Counted from the stretch's first letter, positions 1 through 8,460 are shown. The stretch: DNA of 64,000 nucleotides from an uncultured Desulfobacteraceae bacterium (GCA_913060875.1 CAJXSL010000014.1:89752-153751); one strand, 5' to 3'. Numbers and translations: made by a program. The notes: generated from the letters alone by a model not told the origin.

Positions 1-989
1 ACCCGGCCCTGCGTCTCACCATAGATCATGAGCTTGGCGGCTTCCCCCAGATGCTGGTTCACCAGCATCCCTTCCATGCTGGCCACAGCCACGCGGGGAC
101 GCGGCGACACCCTTGCTGTCCGGGGTTTGCTCACATCCAATCGCTGACAGGCATTGAGGGTGTCCATCAACCCCCTATCCGTGGCTTCCCCCAAAAGGCC
201 GACCGCGTCGGAGCGGCAGCGTGTGCAGTGCCGCATCTGCTTGACATGGCGGGCGCAGGCAGCGCGGATCGTCTCAACAACGTCTTTGCCCGGTTCGGGC
301 AAATCCTCGAAATCGGAGCCCGCATTGGGGTAGTAGGGCATGGCATTGAACAGGTCCACACCCAGACCAGCCATGTGTTCGGCGACCCTTTCGATATGGT
401 CGTCGTTGATTCCGGGTAAAATGATGCTGTTGACCTTGACCATGATCCCCCGGGCCTTGAGCAATCGAATCGCCGCCAACTGCTTTTCCAGGAGGGCGGC
501 GGCCCCCTTTTCGGCAAGGACCACCCGTTTGTCCAGGCGCATCCAGGCGTAGATTTGGGCCCCGATGGCGGGATCCACGGCATTGACCGTTACGGTGACG
601 TGACTCACCTTGAGCCGTGCCAGTTCGTCGACGTGCGCTGCCAGGTTGAGGCCGTTCGTGGCGACACACAGGATGACGTCCGGATACCGGGAGCGCACCC
701 GGGACAAGGTCTCCAGGGTTTCCCTGGGGTTGGCGAACGGATCCCCCGGGCCAGCGATGCCCACGACGGAAATGTTCCCCTTTTGGGCAAAGACTTCCTC
801 CAGATAAACCATGGCCTGCCCCGGCGAGAGCACGGCGCTGGTGACACCGGGACGCGTCTCGTTGACGCAGTCGAACTTGCGGTTGCAGAATTTGCACTGG
901 ATATTGCAGCGGGGCGCCACCGGCAGATGCACCCGCCCGAAGGATTTACAGGCACCGGGATTGAAACAGGGATGGTTGTCAAGATTCAT
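1..989 (-). CDS. nifB: NifB, FeMo-cofactor biosynthesis radical SAM protein (3' end cut by window)
   Basis: NifB builds the [8Fe-9S-C] NifB-cofactor, the precursor passed to NifEN for FeMo-co assembly. I translated this frame by hand because it has no stop inside the window and so is absent from the ORF track. It opens with HPCFN, then HLPVAPRCNIQCKFCNR, which carries the radical SAM CxxxCxxC at residues 28/32/35 and the typical DCVNETRPGV continuation. The last visible part reads VNQHLGEAAKLMIYGE, which lies near the end of the SAM domain in this family. About 329 residues are seen, so the end of the protein, including any NifX-like C-terminal domain, lies outside. The ATG at 989 is preceded by a GAGGG-like ribosome site. 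It is the last nif gene visible and is separated from nifN by a 384-bp gap holding a dispersed repeat and a weak sigma-54-like site. Confidence 0.95.
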   Translation of the reverse strand, partial: MNLDNHPCFNPGACKSFGRVHLPVAPRCNIQCKFCNRKFDCVNETRPGVTSAVLSPGQAMVYLEEVFAQKGNISVVGIAGPGDPFANPRETLETLSRVRSRYPDVILCVATNGLNLAAHVDELARLKVSHVTVTVNAVDPAIGAQIYAWMRLDKRVVLAEKGAAALLEKQLAAIRLLKARGIMVKVNSIILPGINDDHIERVAEHMAGLGVDLFNAMPYYPNAGSDFEDLPEPGKDVVETIRAACARHVKQMRHCTRCRSDAVGLLGEATDRGLMDTLNACQRLDVSKPRTARVSPRPRVAVASMEGMLVNQHLGEAAKLMIYGETQGR

Positions 990-1030
990 GGTATGGCCCT
1001 CTCGGGTTAATCGTCATTTTCCAACGGAAG

Positions 1031-1045
1031 GCAACGTGTTTGCTA
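1031..1045 (-). promoter_or_regulatory. Weak sigma-54-like promoter upstream of nifB
   Basis: On the minus strand this reads TAGCAAACACGTTGC. It has the -24/-12 spacing of TGGCA-N6-TTGC, but the normally invariant GG is AG. It would put a start site about 30 nt upstream of the nifB ATG. The nifN-nifB gap makes a separate nifB promoter plausible, but the -24 defect makes this tentative. Confidence 0.3.
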
Positions 1046-1111
1046 ACCGTGTCGTTAACCTAATTTGGTGCCCAAAGGGCTTTGGAACGCCATTTGACGT
1101 GCGGGGCTTAT

Positions 1112-1301
1112 CCCATTGTCCCGCGCCGAGCATCGGCGGGGCGGACGGGAAAAAGCGTGCGGACTGTCTGAACCCGCCGTAGCCCAAGCGAAGGCGGGTG
1201 AGTTTCCGCGTGCTCCGGCCGCTCCGACGACGCGCAGGGTTAAGCGGGGCACGGGCGTCTTCTTTTGGTTCGTTTTCTTCCACGTGGAAGAAAATGAACA
1301 G
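1112..1301. repeat. Dispersed structured repeat, copy 1 (nifN-nifB gap)
   Basis: This block recurs at 35184-35413 with high identity from CCCATTGTCCCGCGCCGAGC to the AAAATGAAC end. It contains a CGCCGA/TCGGCG hairpin, an AACCCGCC...GGCGGGT stem and a terminal palindrome centred on TTCTTCCACGTGGAAGAA. Copy 1 is shorter than copy 2 because it lacks a roughly 40-bp stretch before the palindrome. Short ORFs called across it in both copies encode the same FHVEENE peptide, but they follow the repeat rather than a gene. The rest of the 990-1373 gap holds no gene that I can support. Confidence 0.85.
1268..1299. repeat. 32-bp palindrome ending repeat copy 1
   Basis: GTTC and GAAC flank a 22-bp perfect palindrome whose core is TTCTTCCACGTGGAAGAA. 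The only imperfection is one G/T pair at the fifth position. The identical 32-bp sequence occurs at 35380-35411. It could be a protein-binding site or an RNA hairpin. Confidence 0.85.
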
Positions 1302-1373
1302 AAGTACACAAAGACAATCAGATGGAGTGCTTCCATTTAAGGATACCCTCACCTTAAACAAAGTAAAAAAATA

Positions 1374-2747
1374 TTAATAGTAGGTATAGCCAACGGCATT
1401 CTTCTTCTGCTTCTCTTCGATCACCGTATTGGCAATACGGTCGAACAACTGCTGGGCCCCGCGGTAGCCCACATGCAGCAGACGGCTGCCGTCGACCCGG
1501 TCGTGCACCGGAAAGCCCACCCGGATCAGGGGCCGCTGCAACCGCCGCGACATGGTAAAGCCTTTGCTGTGTCCGATGAGAAGATCCACGTCGATTGCTT
1601 CCAGCGCTTTTTCGATGGTGACGAAATCCACGTCTTCCATCACCTGCATCTGGTCGTGATAGCGCTCCGGCACCACCTTGTGCACCGCCTGGGCGAACCG
1701 CCCTTTACCGCCGCCGGTGGCGCAAAGCACCGGCACAAGGCCCACCTCCCCGCAAAAACCCGCCAGGCCGGCGACCAAATCTTCTTCCCCGAACAGGGCG
1801 ACTTTCACGCCGTTGAGATGTTTGTGGCCGTCCACCAGAGCATCCAGCAGACGCCCGCGCCGGGCCGTGTATTTTTCCGGGACCGGTTTTCCACTGATTT
1901 TGGACAGAACCTGGAAGAGCCGGTCGCTCTGGCCGATACCGATGGGCAGGCCCAGGCGGTGCAGCGGCACGTCAAAGCGCTCCTGGAGCCAGGTTCCGGC
2001 GGTCTTGGGTTCATCGGCCAGGACCAGGCCGCACTCGATGCTGGCTGCCGCACCGCCGGTAGCGCGCAATGCCGCCACCGGTGTGCCGCCCGGGGGAATA
2101 CGGTGGTATTCGGTCCACAGGGGGCCATTCAATGTGTCGCTGTAATCGGGCACCAGGTTGCCGGCCAGGTCAAAATCCGCCAGGATGGTTTTCAGATGCC
2201 GCAGGTCCGCCGGCGAAACCATGCCCGGGAAGAGATTCACCGCCGGACGCTCATTTCGCGATGTCGCTTCGGCCAGGGTTTCCACCAGGGCGCGCACGGC
2301 CCCATGGAATCCCTGCATGTGGGTTCCCTGGTAGCTGGGGGTGGCCACATGGACCAGTGCCGGCAAATCTTCATCCGGATTTGCATCCCGATAGGCTTTG
2401 ATGAACATGGGCACGTCGTCGCCGATGGTCTCCGACAGGCAGGTGGTGGCAATGCCGACCAGGTCCGGATGGTACTGCCGGCGGATGTTGTCCAGGGCCA
2501 GCTTGATGTTGGCCCCCCCGCCGAAAATGGCCGTCTTTTCCCCGAAATTGGAGCAGGCGATATCCATGGGCTCTTTGAAGTGGCTGATCATGTAGCGCCG
2601 GATGTAGGTGGAGCATCCCTGGGAGCCGTGCAGCAGGGGGACGCTGTTGGCAATGCCCTTGAAAACCAGGGCCGCCCCGAGGGGCGCGCACAGGTTGCAG
2701 GCATTCTGCGTGGCCGTGTAGGTTTCGGTCTTCCGCGCGGACTTCAT
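1374..2747 (-). CDS. nifN: NifN, FeMo-cofactor scaffold subunit
   Basis: NifN pairs with NifE as the alpha2beta2 scaffold on which NifB-co matures to FeMo-co. At 457 residues it has normal length. It shows the NifK/NifN-type N-terminus NACNLCAPLGAAL, then HGSQGCSTYIRR, a FKEP segment and TTCLSETIGDDV, where cluster-binding cysteines lie in this family. The next nif gene is nifB, which separates it from NifK. Its ATG overlaps the nifE stop as ATGA and has a strong AAGGAGGTG ribosome site, so it is probably translationally coupled to nifE. The nifN stop is followed by an AT-rich stretch and then the repeat-bearing gap before nifB. Confidence 0.95.
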   Translation of the reverse strand: MKSARKTETYTATQNACNLCAPLGAALVFKGIANSVPLLHGSQGCSTYIRRYMISHFKEPMDIACSNFGEKTAIFGGGANIKLALDNIRRQYHPDLVGIATTCLSETIGDDVPMFIKAYRDANPDEDLPALVHVATPSYQGTHMQGFHGAVRALVETLAEATSRNERPAVNLFPGMVSPADLRHLKTILADFDLAGNLVPDYSDTLNGPLWTEYHRIPPGGTPVAALRATGGAAASIECGLVLADEPKTAGTWLQERFDVPLHRLGLPIGIGQSDRLFQVLSKISGKPVPEKYTARRGRLLDALVDGHKHLNGVKVALFGEEDLVAGLAGFCGEVGLVPVLCATGGGKGRFAQAVHKVVPERYHDQMQVMEDVDFVTIEKALEAIDVDLLIGHSKGFTMSRRLQRPLIRVGFPVHDRVDGSRLLHVGYRGAQQLFDRIANTVIEEKQKKNAVGYTYY

Positions 2748-4123
2748 CGAGCCACCTCCTTTTTGCTTTCAAGGACCGCCGCACGCGCCGGTGCGAACTG
2801 CCAGACCGGGCTGGTCACCGAGTTATGAACTTCACGGGCGAAATGCAGCATGCCTTCAAATCCGGCCAGCGGGATCTTGCGTTCGTGATTATGGTCGCAA
2901 AAACCGATGCCCATCTTGAAGGCGATGGGGCGTTCCTTGACGCCGCCGATGAACAGATCAGCCTTCTTCTCGATGATGTATTTGGACAATTCCAACGGAT
3001 TGGCGTCATCCAGGATGACGGTGCCGTCGTCGCACATGTCCTGGAGGGTGGCGTAGTCGCTCTCATTACCGGTTTGCGACCCTACCAGCACCACGGTCAT
3101 TCCCAGGTAGCGCAAGGCCTTGATAAGGGAAAACGCCTTGAAGGCGCCCCCCACGTAAATGGCGGCCCGCTTGCCGTACAGATCGCATTTGATGCGGTTG
3201 AGCTCGGGCATGATGGTCTCGACCTCGCGGCGCACGATCGCGCGGGTGCGCGCCATCACCTCGGGGGCTGCGTTGAAATGTTCGGCCACGTCGTACAAAG
3301 CCTTGGCCATGTCGTCGATGCCGAAATAGGACACCCGCATGTAGGGGGTGCCGTATTTTGCCTTCATCATCTCGGCCAGAAAGGTCAGCGCGCCGGAGCA
3401 TTGCACGACATTGAGGGCCGCCCCGTGGCTGCGGGCCACCTGGTCCACCCGGCCGTCGCCGGTCATGATGGAGACCACCTGAACCCCCATCTGTTCGTAA
3501 TATTTTTTGATGATCCAGGCCTCGCCGCCGATGTTGAATTCCCCCAGGATGTTGATGCTGACCGGGGCGATATCGGCGGTGGAACCGGTGCCCACCAGCT
3601 TGAAAAGCGCATCGCAGGCCGCTTTGTAGCCGTCCTTCTTGGTGCCCTTGAAACCTTCCGAGTGAACCGGAAGGACCGGTATGCCTTTTTCCTGCTCGAC
3701 TTTCCGGCACACCGCGGCCACATCGTCGCCGATAATGCCGACGATGCAGGTGGCGTAGACAAACGCCGCCTTGGGTCGATACTGGTCGATCAATTCGCCC
3801 AACGCCGCCGCCAGCTTTTTCTCCCCGCCGAAGATGACATCCTTTTCGCGCAGGTCGGTGGAAAAGCTCATGCGGTGCAGTTCCGGCCCCGACGAGAGGG
3901 CGCCGCGGATATCCCAGGTGTAGGCCGCGCAGCCAATGGGGCCGTGGATCAGGTGCAAGGCATCGGCAATGGGATAGAGCACCACGCGGGAGCCGCAGAA
4001 AACACAGGCCCGCTGACTTACCGAACCGGCCAGGCTGTGCTTGCCGCAGTCCATCTCGAAGGGCTGGGTACCCTTCTGGTGAATTTGCGCCTGCCGGGCT
4101 TCGAGTATGGGAATGGAAGACAT
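2744..4123 (-). CDS. nifE: NifE, FeMo-cofactor scaffold subunit
   Basis: NifE is the alpha-like subunit of the NifEN scaffold. The 459-residue protein contains CGKHSLAGSVSQRACVFCGSR near the N-terminus, GPIGCAAYTWD, the ATCIVGIIGDD cysteine segment and GEFNIGGEAW, all typical of NifE. The ORF track starts 22 codons earlier with a low-complexity NPASRIPEPASR leader. I chose the ATG at 4123 (MSSIPILEAR) because AAGGAG lies 5 nt before it and the leader corresponds to intergenic repeat-like DNA. It is separated from nifK by 163 bp holding a strong hairpin, and its stop overlaps the nifN start. Confidence 0.95.
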   Translation of the reverse strand: MSSIPILEARQAQIHQKGTQPFEMDCGKHSLAGSVSQRACVFCGSRVVLYPIADALHLIHGPIGCAAYTWDIRGALSSGPELHRMSFSTDLREKDVIFGGEKKLAAALGELIDQYRPKAAFVYATCIVGIIGDDVAAVCRKVEQEKGIPVLPVHSEGFKGTKKDGYKAACDALFKLVGTGSTADIAPVSINILGEFNIGGEAWIIKKYYEQMGVQVVSIMTGDGRVDQVARSHGAALNVVQCSGALTFLAEMMKAKYGTPYMRVSYFGIDDMAKALYDVAEHFNAAPEVMARTRAIVRREVETIMPELNRIKCDLYGKRAAIYVGGAFKAFSLIKALRYLGMTVVLVGSQTGNESDYATLQDMCDDGTVILDDANPLELSKYIIEKKADLFIGGVKERPIAFKMGIGFCDHNHERKIPLAGFEGMLHFAREVHNSVTSPVWQFAPARAAVLESKKEVAR

Positions 4124-4250
4124 GAGGGCTCCTTTTCTGGATGCTGGTTCCGGTATCCTTGATGCGGGATTCTGGATGCACGGCATCACACGTTTGGATC
4201 AATGGTCGAACAAGCTGGCACCCGATCGAATCGTGGTCGAACGACGTTTG

Positions 4251-4289
4251 TAATGCGTTTTCCGAAACCCGGTTTCGGAAAACACATTA
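4251..4289 (-). terminator. 19-bp hairpin overlapping the nifK stop codon
   Basis: TAATGCGTTTTCCGAAACC pairs with GGTTTCGGAAAACACATTA around a single unpaired base, with one C/A position that becomes a G-U wobble in the nif transcript. The lower stem includes the nifK TAA at 4287-4289. No long U-run follows, so it is more likely a processing, attenuation or 3'-end-protection element between nifHDK and nifEN than a simple terminator. Confidence 0.7.
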
Positions 4290-5666
4290 CATGACCAGTT
4301 CCATGGTGATGTCATCCGCATCGCGATCCTTGCAGTCCAGGATGGCATCCAGCAGCTTCTCCATCAGGCGCAAGCCACCCCGATACCCCATGGTGGAGAA
4401 GTAGCTGTGCCCCAAACGGTCGTAGATGGGGAAACCGTGGCGTACCAGCGGAATGTCTTCGTCCTTGGCAATATACTTGGCGTAGGTATTCCCGATGATC
4501 AGGTCCACCGGATCGTTCTTGATCCACTGGTGAAAGAGATACATGTCGCCGGGCACCTTGATGTTCACCGCTTCGGGAACTTCGGCAACGGCCGCCTGCA
4601 GGGATTTGATGTACTTTTTCCCGGCCGGGCTGCCGGTGACGATATGGACCGGCCGCATGTCCAGCGATACCAGGAAGCGTGTCAGGGCCAGTACCTGGTC
4701 CGGATCGCCGACGATGGCTACCCGCTTGCCGTAAAGGTACTGGTGCCAGTCGGAAATACTGTCCACCAGCTGGCCGCGCTCCAGATTGAGGCCATCCGGA
4801 ACGCTCACCCCGGCCATGCGGCGCAGGGTATCCACGAAGGCATCGGTGCCGTGCAGGCCGATGGGCAATCCCAGGATTTCGCAGGGCACCTTGCACTTGG
4901 CATCCAGGGCCCGCGCGGCCGGCATGGAGGCGATGCGCCCCAGGGCAATGGTACCCGTGCTGCTGCCGCTTTTTTTCAGCTCGTCGATGGTGACGCCTCC
5001 CTCCGGAAACATCTTATATTTCCCTGTCAAAGGGCCGTTGAGCACTTTGGAGGTATCCGGAAACATGATGGTCGCAATTCCCATGCTCTCGGCGATGCGC
5101 CTGATTTCGGCCATGTCCGACGGCTCCACGTAGCCCGGAATCAGGTTGATCGTTTTCGCTTTGCGTCCGTTGGATTCGGCGAAGTAATCCACCATGGCCT
5201 TGGTCGTACTCGCGAAGCCGGTCACATGCGACCCGACGTAGCTGGGGGTGTTGGCATGGAAGAGGAATTTCCCGTCGGGCACCTTGCCGTCCGCCATGGC
5301 CTTGGCGAAGATCTGGGGCACGTCGTCCCCGATTGTTTCGGACAGGCAGGTGGTGTGCACGGCGATGACATCCGGATTGTATACCGAAAAAATATTGTCG
5401 ATGGCCTGCACCAGGTTGGCCTGGCCGCCAAACACCGATGCCCCTTCGGTAAAAGCGCTGGTGGCCGCCACGACCGGCTCTTTGAAGTGCCGCGTCAGGG
5501 CACTGCGATGGTAGGCGTAGCACCCCTGTGAGCCATGGCTGTGCGGCAGGCAGCCATGAACCCCCAGGGCCGCATACATGGCCCCGATGGGCTGGCAGGT
5601 TTTGGCCGGGTTGACCGTCAAAGCGCTGCGTTCTTTGATTTCAGTGGATGTATGTCTCAGTAGCAT
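4287..5666 (-). CDS. nifK: NifK, nitrogenase MoFe protein beta subunit
   Basis: NifK forms the P-cluster-bearing half of dinitrogenase together with NifD. The 459-residue length is the short form without the roughly 50-residue N-terminal extension of proteobacterial Group I NifK, matching clostridial and deltaproteobacterial enzymes. P-cluster cysteines are visible in AKTCQPIGA, HGSQGCYAY and TTCLSETIGDD. ALTRHFKEP and GSSTGTIALGR also match NifK. AAGGAG sits 7 nt before the ATG. It lies 150 bp downstream of nifD across a small octamer-repeat array, and its stop codon is inside a long hairpin. Confidence 0.97.
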   Translation of the reverse strand: MLLRHTSTEIKERSALTVNPAKTCQPIGAMYAALGVHGCLPHSHGSQGCYAYHRSALTRHFKEPVVAATSAFTEGASVFGGQANLVQAIDNIFSVYNPDVIAVHTTCLSETIGDDVPQIFAKAMADGKVPDGKFLFHANTPSYVGSHVTGFASTTKAMVDYFAESNGRKAKTINLIPGYVEPSDMAEIRRIAESMGIATIMFPDTSKVLNGPLTGKYKMFPEGGVTIDELKKSGSSTGTIALGRIASMPAARALDAKCKVPCEILGLPIGLHGTDAFVDTLRRMAGVSVPDGLNLERGQLVDSISDWHQYLYGKRVAIVGDPDQVLALTRFLVSLDMRPVHIVTGSPAGKKYIKSLQAAVAEVPEAVNIKVPGDMYLFHQWIKNDPVDLIIGNTYAKYIAKDEDIPLVRHGFPIYDRLGHSYFSTMGYRGGLRLMEKLLDAILDCKDRDADDITMELVM

Positions 5667-5711
5667 TTCTTTCTCCTTACTTCAGGGGATCAGGTTCAAA
5701 CCGATCCTGAG

Positions 5712-5743
5712 GGTTCAAGGGTCCAAGGATCCGAGGGTCCAAG
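5712..5743. repeat. Four tandem imperfect octamers in the nifD-nifK gap
   Basis: The units are GGTTCAAG, GGTCCAAG, GATCCGAG and GGTCCAAG, consensus GGTYCRAG. A closely similar four-unit array occurs at 46843-46874 in another intra-operon gap. Confidence 0.75.
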
Positions 5744-5816
5744 GGGGGCTGGAAATATCCGTTCTCGTAGGGGCAGTGATCCGGATTTTTACCCTTGACC
5801 CCTCGGCCCCTGTCGG

Positions 5817-7481
5817 TCACTCCCAGGCATAGGTGGCCGACAACTCGGGATGCTCCTGCCAGGGTGCGCGCATGTACTGCCACACCCGGCTGCTGACCAT
5901 GCGATCGATTTCCCTGTAGAAATTGACCGCCCCCTTGAAGCCGGCGTAGGGCCCCCCGTAGTCGTAGCTGTGGAGCTGCTTCAGCGGAATGCCGTGTTTT
6001 TGAACGGTATATTTTTCCTTGATACCGGCGCAGAAGATATCCGGCTTGAATATCCTGATGAGCTGGTCGGTTTCATACTGACTCAGGTCGTCGATCACCA
6101 TGGTGCCTTCGGGCATTTCCGGCATCATGCCGTCGTAGGCGCTGAATTGCAGCCCCTTGGCCTCCAACGCGACTTTTTGGGCGTCGCTGATGCGCGGATT
6201 ATAGCGTTCCGGGTCCGGTGTGATTTCGAGTTCTTCGATGTTGCGACTGTCGGCGTCCACCTTGATGTCCGGCAGCACTTTGCGGCCCTCATAGTCATCG
6301 CGGTGACCGAATTCGTACCCGGCCGAAAGGGTCTTCATGCCCAATTCGGCAAACAGTTCCTGGTAGTGGTGGGCGCGGGAACCGCCCACGAACAGCATGG
6401 CCCGCTTGCCTTCGGTGCGGGGACGCACTTCGGCACAGGCCGCTTCGACGGCGGGCATCTCCTCGGCAATGACCGCCTCCACCCTTTCCGTAAGCTCTTT
6501 CTCATCGAAATATTGGGCAATTTTACGCAGGGATTTGGCCGTCGCCGCGGCACCGATAAAATTCACCTTGACCCAGGGCACCCCGAATTTGGTCTCCATC
6601 ATTTCCGCCACATAGTTGATGGAGCGGTGGCACATGATCAGGTTCAGGTCGGCGGTGTGGGAATTGGCAAAGGCATCAATGCTGGAATTACCGCTGTAGG
6701 AAGAGACCAGGGTAATGCCGCAGCGTTCGAAGAGGCGCTCGATTTCAAAGGCGTCGCCGCCGATGTTATACTCGCCCAACAGGTTGATGCGGTACTTGCC
6801 GTCCTTGATGGTGTCGTCCAGACCCACCACATGTTTAAAAATCCCGTTATTGGCGATGTGATGCCCCGCACTCTGGCTGACGCCCTTGTAACCCTCACAG
6901 GAAAAGCCGAAAACATTGATGCCCAGCTTGGCCTTCATTTCACGACAGACCGCATGAACGTCATCGCCGATGAGGCCCACCGGACACGTCGAAAATACCG
7001 CAATCGCCTTGGGTTTGAAATTGTCATAGGCTTCCTGGATCGCCTGCTTGAGCTTTTTTTCCCCGCCGAAGATAATCTCCTCGTCCTGCATGTCCGTTGA
7101 AAAGCAGTAGGTCATGAAGTTGTGACCGTCGGCGGTGCTGTCCGGATCGGTCTGGTTGCGACGCGTCAGCCAGCTGTAGTAGCCGCAGCCGATAGGCCCG
7201 TGGGTGATATTGATGATATCCCGGGTCGGCCCCAGAACCACGCCCTTGCAGCCGGCATAACAGCATCCGCGCTGCCCCATGAGGCCCGGCACCGTGCGCA
7301 CATTGGAGTTGATCACCGGTACTTTGCCGTCGGGTTCAACCTTGTTGATGACGATCTGTTTGGCGCGCTTGCGGGCCACCTTGGGAGGATATTTTGCCAG
7401 CAGCCTGGCTTTTACTTTCTCAGGATCCTGGCGATCCAGCTTGACATTTTCGGCCGGTTTTTTATTCGCGCCCATAGCCAT
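5817..7481 (-). CDS. nifD: NifD, nitrogenase MoFe protein alpha subunit
   Basis: NifD binds FeMo-cofactor and shares the P-cluster with NifK. P-cluster ligands are visible in GCCYAGCKG, GPIGCGYYSW and STCPVGLIGDD. The FeMo-co cysteine lies in LIMCHRSINYV and the histidine in QLHSYDYGGPY. At about 554 residues it is longer than Group I NifD. The extra sequence around NIEELEITPDPERYNPRISD matches the insertion known in clostridial-type (Group II) enzymes. I prefer the ATG at 7481, 8 nt after AGGAG, over the one at 7487, which is only 2 nt away. It lies 63 bp downstream of nifI2. Confidence 0.97.
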   Translation of the reverse strand: MAMGANKKPAENVKLDRQDPEKVKARLLAKYPPKVARKRAKQIVINKVEPDGKVPVINSNVRTVPGLMGQRGCCYAGCKGVVLGPTRDIINITHGPIGCGYYSWLTRRNQTDPDSTADGHNFMTYCFSTDMQDEEIIFGGEKKLKQAIQEAYDNFKPKAIAVFSTCPVGLIGDDVHAVCREMKAKLGINVFGFSCEGYKGVSQSAGHHIANNGIFKHVVGLDDTIKDGKYRINLLGEYNIGGDAFEIERLFERCGITLVSSYSGNSSIDAFANSHTADLNLIMCHRSINYVAEMMETKFGVPWVKVNFIGAAATAKSLRKIAQYFDEKELTERVEAVIAEEMPAVEAACAEVRPRTEGKRAMLFVGGSRAHHYQELFAELGMKTLSAGYEFGHRDDYEGRKVLPDIKVDADSRNIEELEITPDPERYNPRISDAQKVALEAKGLQFSAYDGMMPEMPEGTMVIDDLSQYETDQLIRIFKPDIFCAGIKEKYTVQKHGIPLKQLHSYDYGGPYAGFKGAVNFYREIDRMVSSRVWQYMRAPWQEHPELSATYAWE

Positions 7482-7544
7482 GTCCATATCTCCTATCGAA
7501 AATCTGATTTTGAATTTGTCTTGATGGTCAGGTACAGCACTACA

Positions 7545-7925
7545 TCAACCGTCATCCAGCGTATCTTCACCCCGCTCGCCGGTTCGCACCCGAATCGCCT
7601 CCGCGCAGGGCAGCACAAAAACCATTCCGTCACCTGATTTGCCCGTACGGTTGGTCTTGATGATGGTTTTCACGGCCTTCTCCACCAAATCGTCATTGAC
7701 CACCATCAGTACAGCGCGTTTGGGTATCAATCGCTGACTCTGTCCGAGCTGGGCGATCGCTTCCTCGTAGCCATGTTCGGCGCCCTCGAGCAACTGGAGA
7801 TCCACAATCCCTTTGCCACGCCCCAATGCATTCCGGGCCGTGATCGATCCCAAACCAGCGTCGGCCAGGGCGCGCTTGGTTTTGTTCATCATGTTCATTC
7901 GCACGATGGCGATCACCTCTTTCAT
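7545..7925 (-). CDS. nifI2: NifI2, PII-like regulator of nitrogenase
   Basis: NifI1 and NifI2 form a hetero-oligomer that inhibits nitrogenase directly when fixed nitrogen is abundant, with 2-oxoglutarate and ATP relieving the inhibition; this was established in methanogens. This 126-residue protein begins MKEVIAIVRMNMMNKTKRAL, as in the NifI2 group, has an ARNALGRGKG T-loop start and ends with the PII-family TGKSGDGMVFV segment. Its ATG overlaps the nifI1 stop (ATGA), implying coupled translation and balanced amounts. Its place between nifH and nifD is diagnostic of anaerobe-type nif operons. Confidence 0.93.
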   Translation of the reverse strand: MKEVIAIVRMNMMNKTKRALADAGLGSITARNALGRGKGIVDLQLLEGAEHGYEEAIAQLGQSQRLIPKRAVLMVVNDDLVEKAVKTIIKTNRTGKSGDGMVFVLPCAEAIRVRTGERGEDTLDDG

Positions 7926-8278
7926 ATCGCCACCTCTTCTGTTTCGCCATCGGCTGATTCTTTGATGCCGGAGCTGATGGTGTACGCCTCTTCAACCGGC
8001 ACGATGAATATCCGGCCATCGCCGAAGGCGCCTTTGTCACCCGTGCGGGCGGCCTTGATGATCGTTTGAACGGCAAATTCCTTGTCATTGTCTTTGACGA
8101 CGGTCAGCAGCATTTCCTTCGGGATTTCATCATAGGTTATTTCACCGATTTTTATGCCGCGCTGCTTGCCACGCCCCACGACAGACATTTTGGTGACACC
8201 GGGGAAACCGGCTTCCATCAGGGCTGCCAGAACGTTGTCAACCTTTTCGGGACGAACGATGGATCGAATCATAATCAT
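7922..8278 (-). CDS. nifI1: NifI1, PII-like regulator of nitrogenase
   Basis: NifI1 is the partner of NifI2 in post-translational control of nitrogenase. The 118-residue protein has the PII fold signature MIRSIVRPEKVDNVLAALMEAGFPGVT, a VVGRGKQRGIKIG T-loop region and TGDKGAFGDGRIFI near the C-terminus. AAGGAG lies about 10 nt before the ATG at 8278, though the start could instead be the ATG two codons later. It is separated from nifH by 186 bp that hold a terminal-inverted-repeat element, which might reduce readthrough from nifH. Confidence 0.93.
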   Translation of the reverse strand: MIMIRSIVRPEKVDNVLAALMEAGFPGVTKMSVVGRGKQRGIKIGEITYDEIPKEMLLTVVKDNDKEFAVQTIIKAARTGDKGAFGDGRIFIVPVEEAYTISSGIKESADGETEEVAI

Positions 8279-8310
8279 CTCTCTATTTCTCCTTTGATTC
8301 GGGATGACAG

Positions 8311-8460
8311 GATAGAAGCTATCTCAAAAAAGTTTTTTCGCCCGATATCGGCGTTGTGCCCTCGTCTCAAGTCCTCGACATACGACAGTATGCCTGTGGG
8401 TTGATTCTCGGCCACGCCTTGATCTCGAACGAAAACCCTAATTTTGAGATGGCTTATAGC
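8311..8460. repeat. Structured MITE-like element A, between nifH and nifI1
   Basis: This 150-bp element has about 20-bp terminal inverted repeats (GAAGCTATCTCAAAA on the left, TTTTGAGATGGCTTATAG on the right) and a central CATAC-GACA-GTATG hairpin. Read on the minus strand, its interior matches the element at 24414: GAGATCAAGGCGTGG, then the central hairpin, then AACGCCGATAT. Its termini match those of the element at 21131. It contains no credible gene; the 68-aa ORF over it is a shadow. Confidence 0.75.

Noticed and set aside
1014-1361. Short ORFs encoding FHVEENE peptides here and at 35351-36988
   Set aside because: The shared peptide comes from the repeated palindrome, not from a conserved protein.
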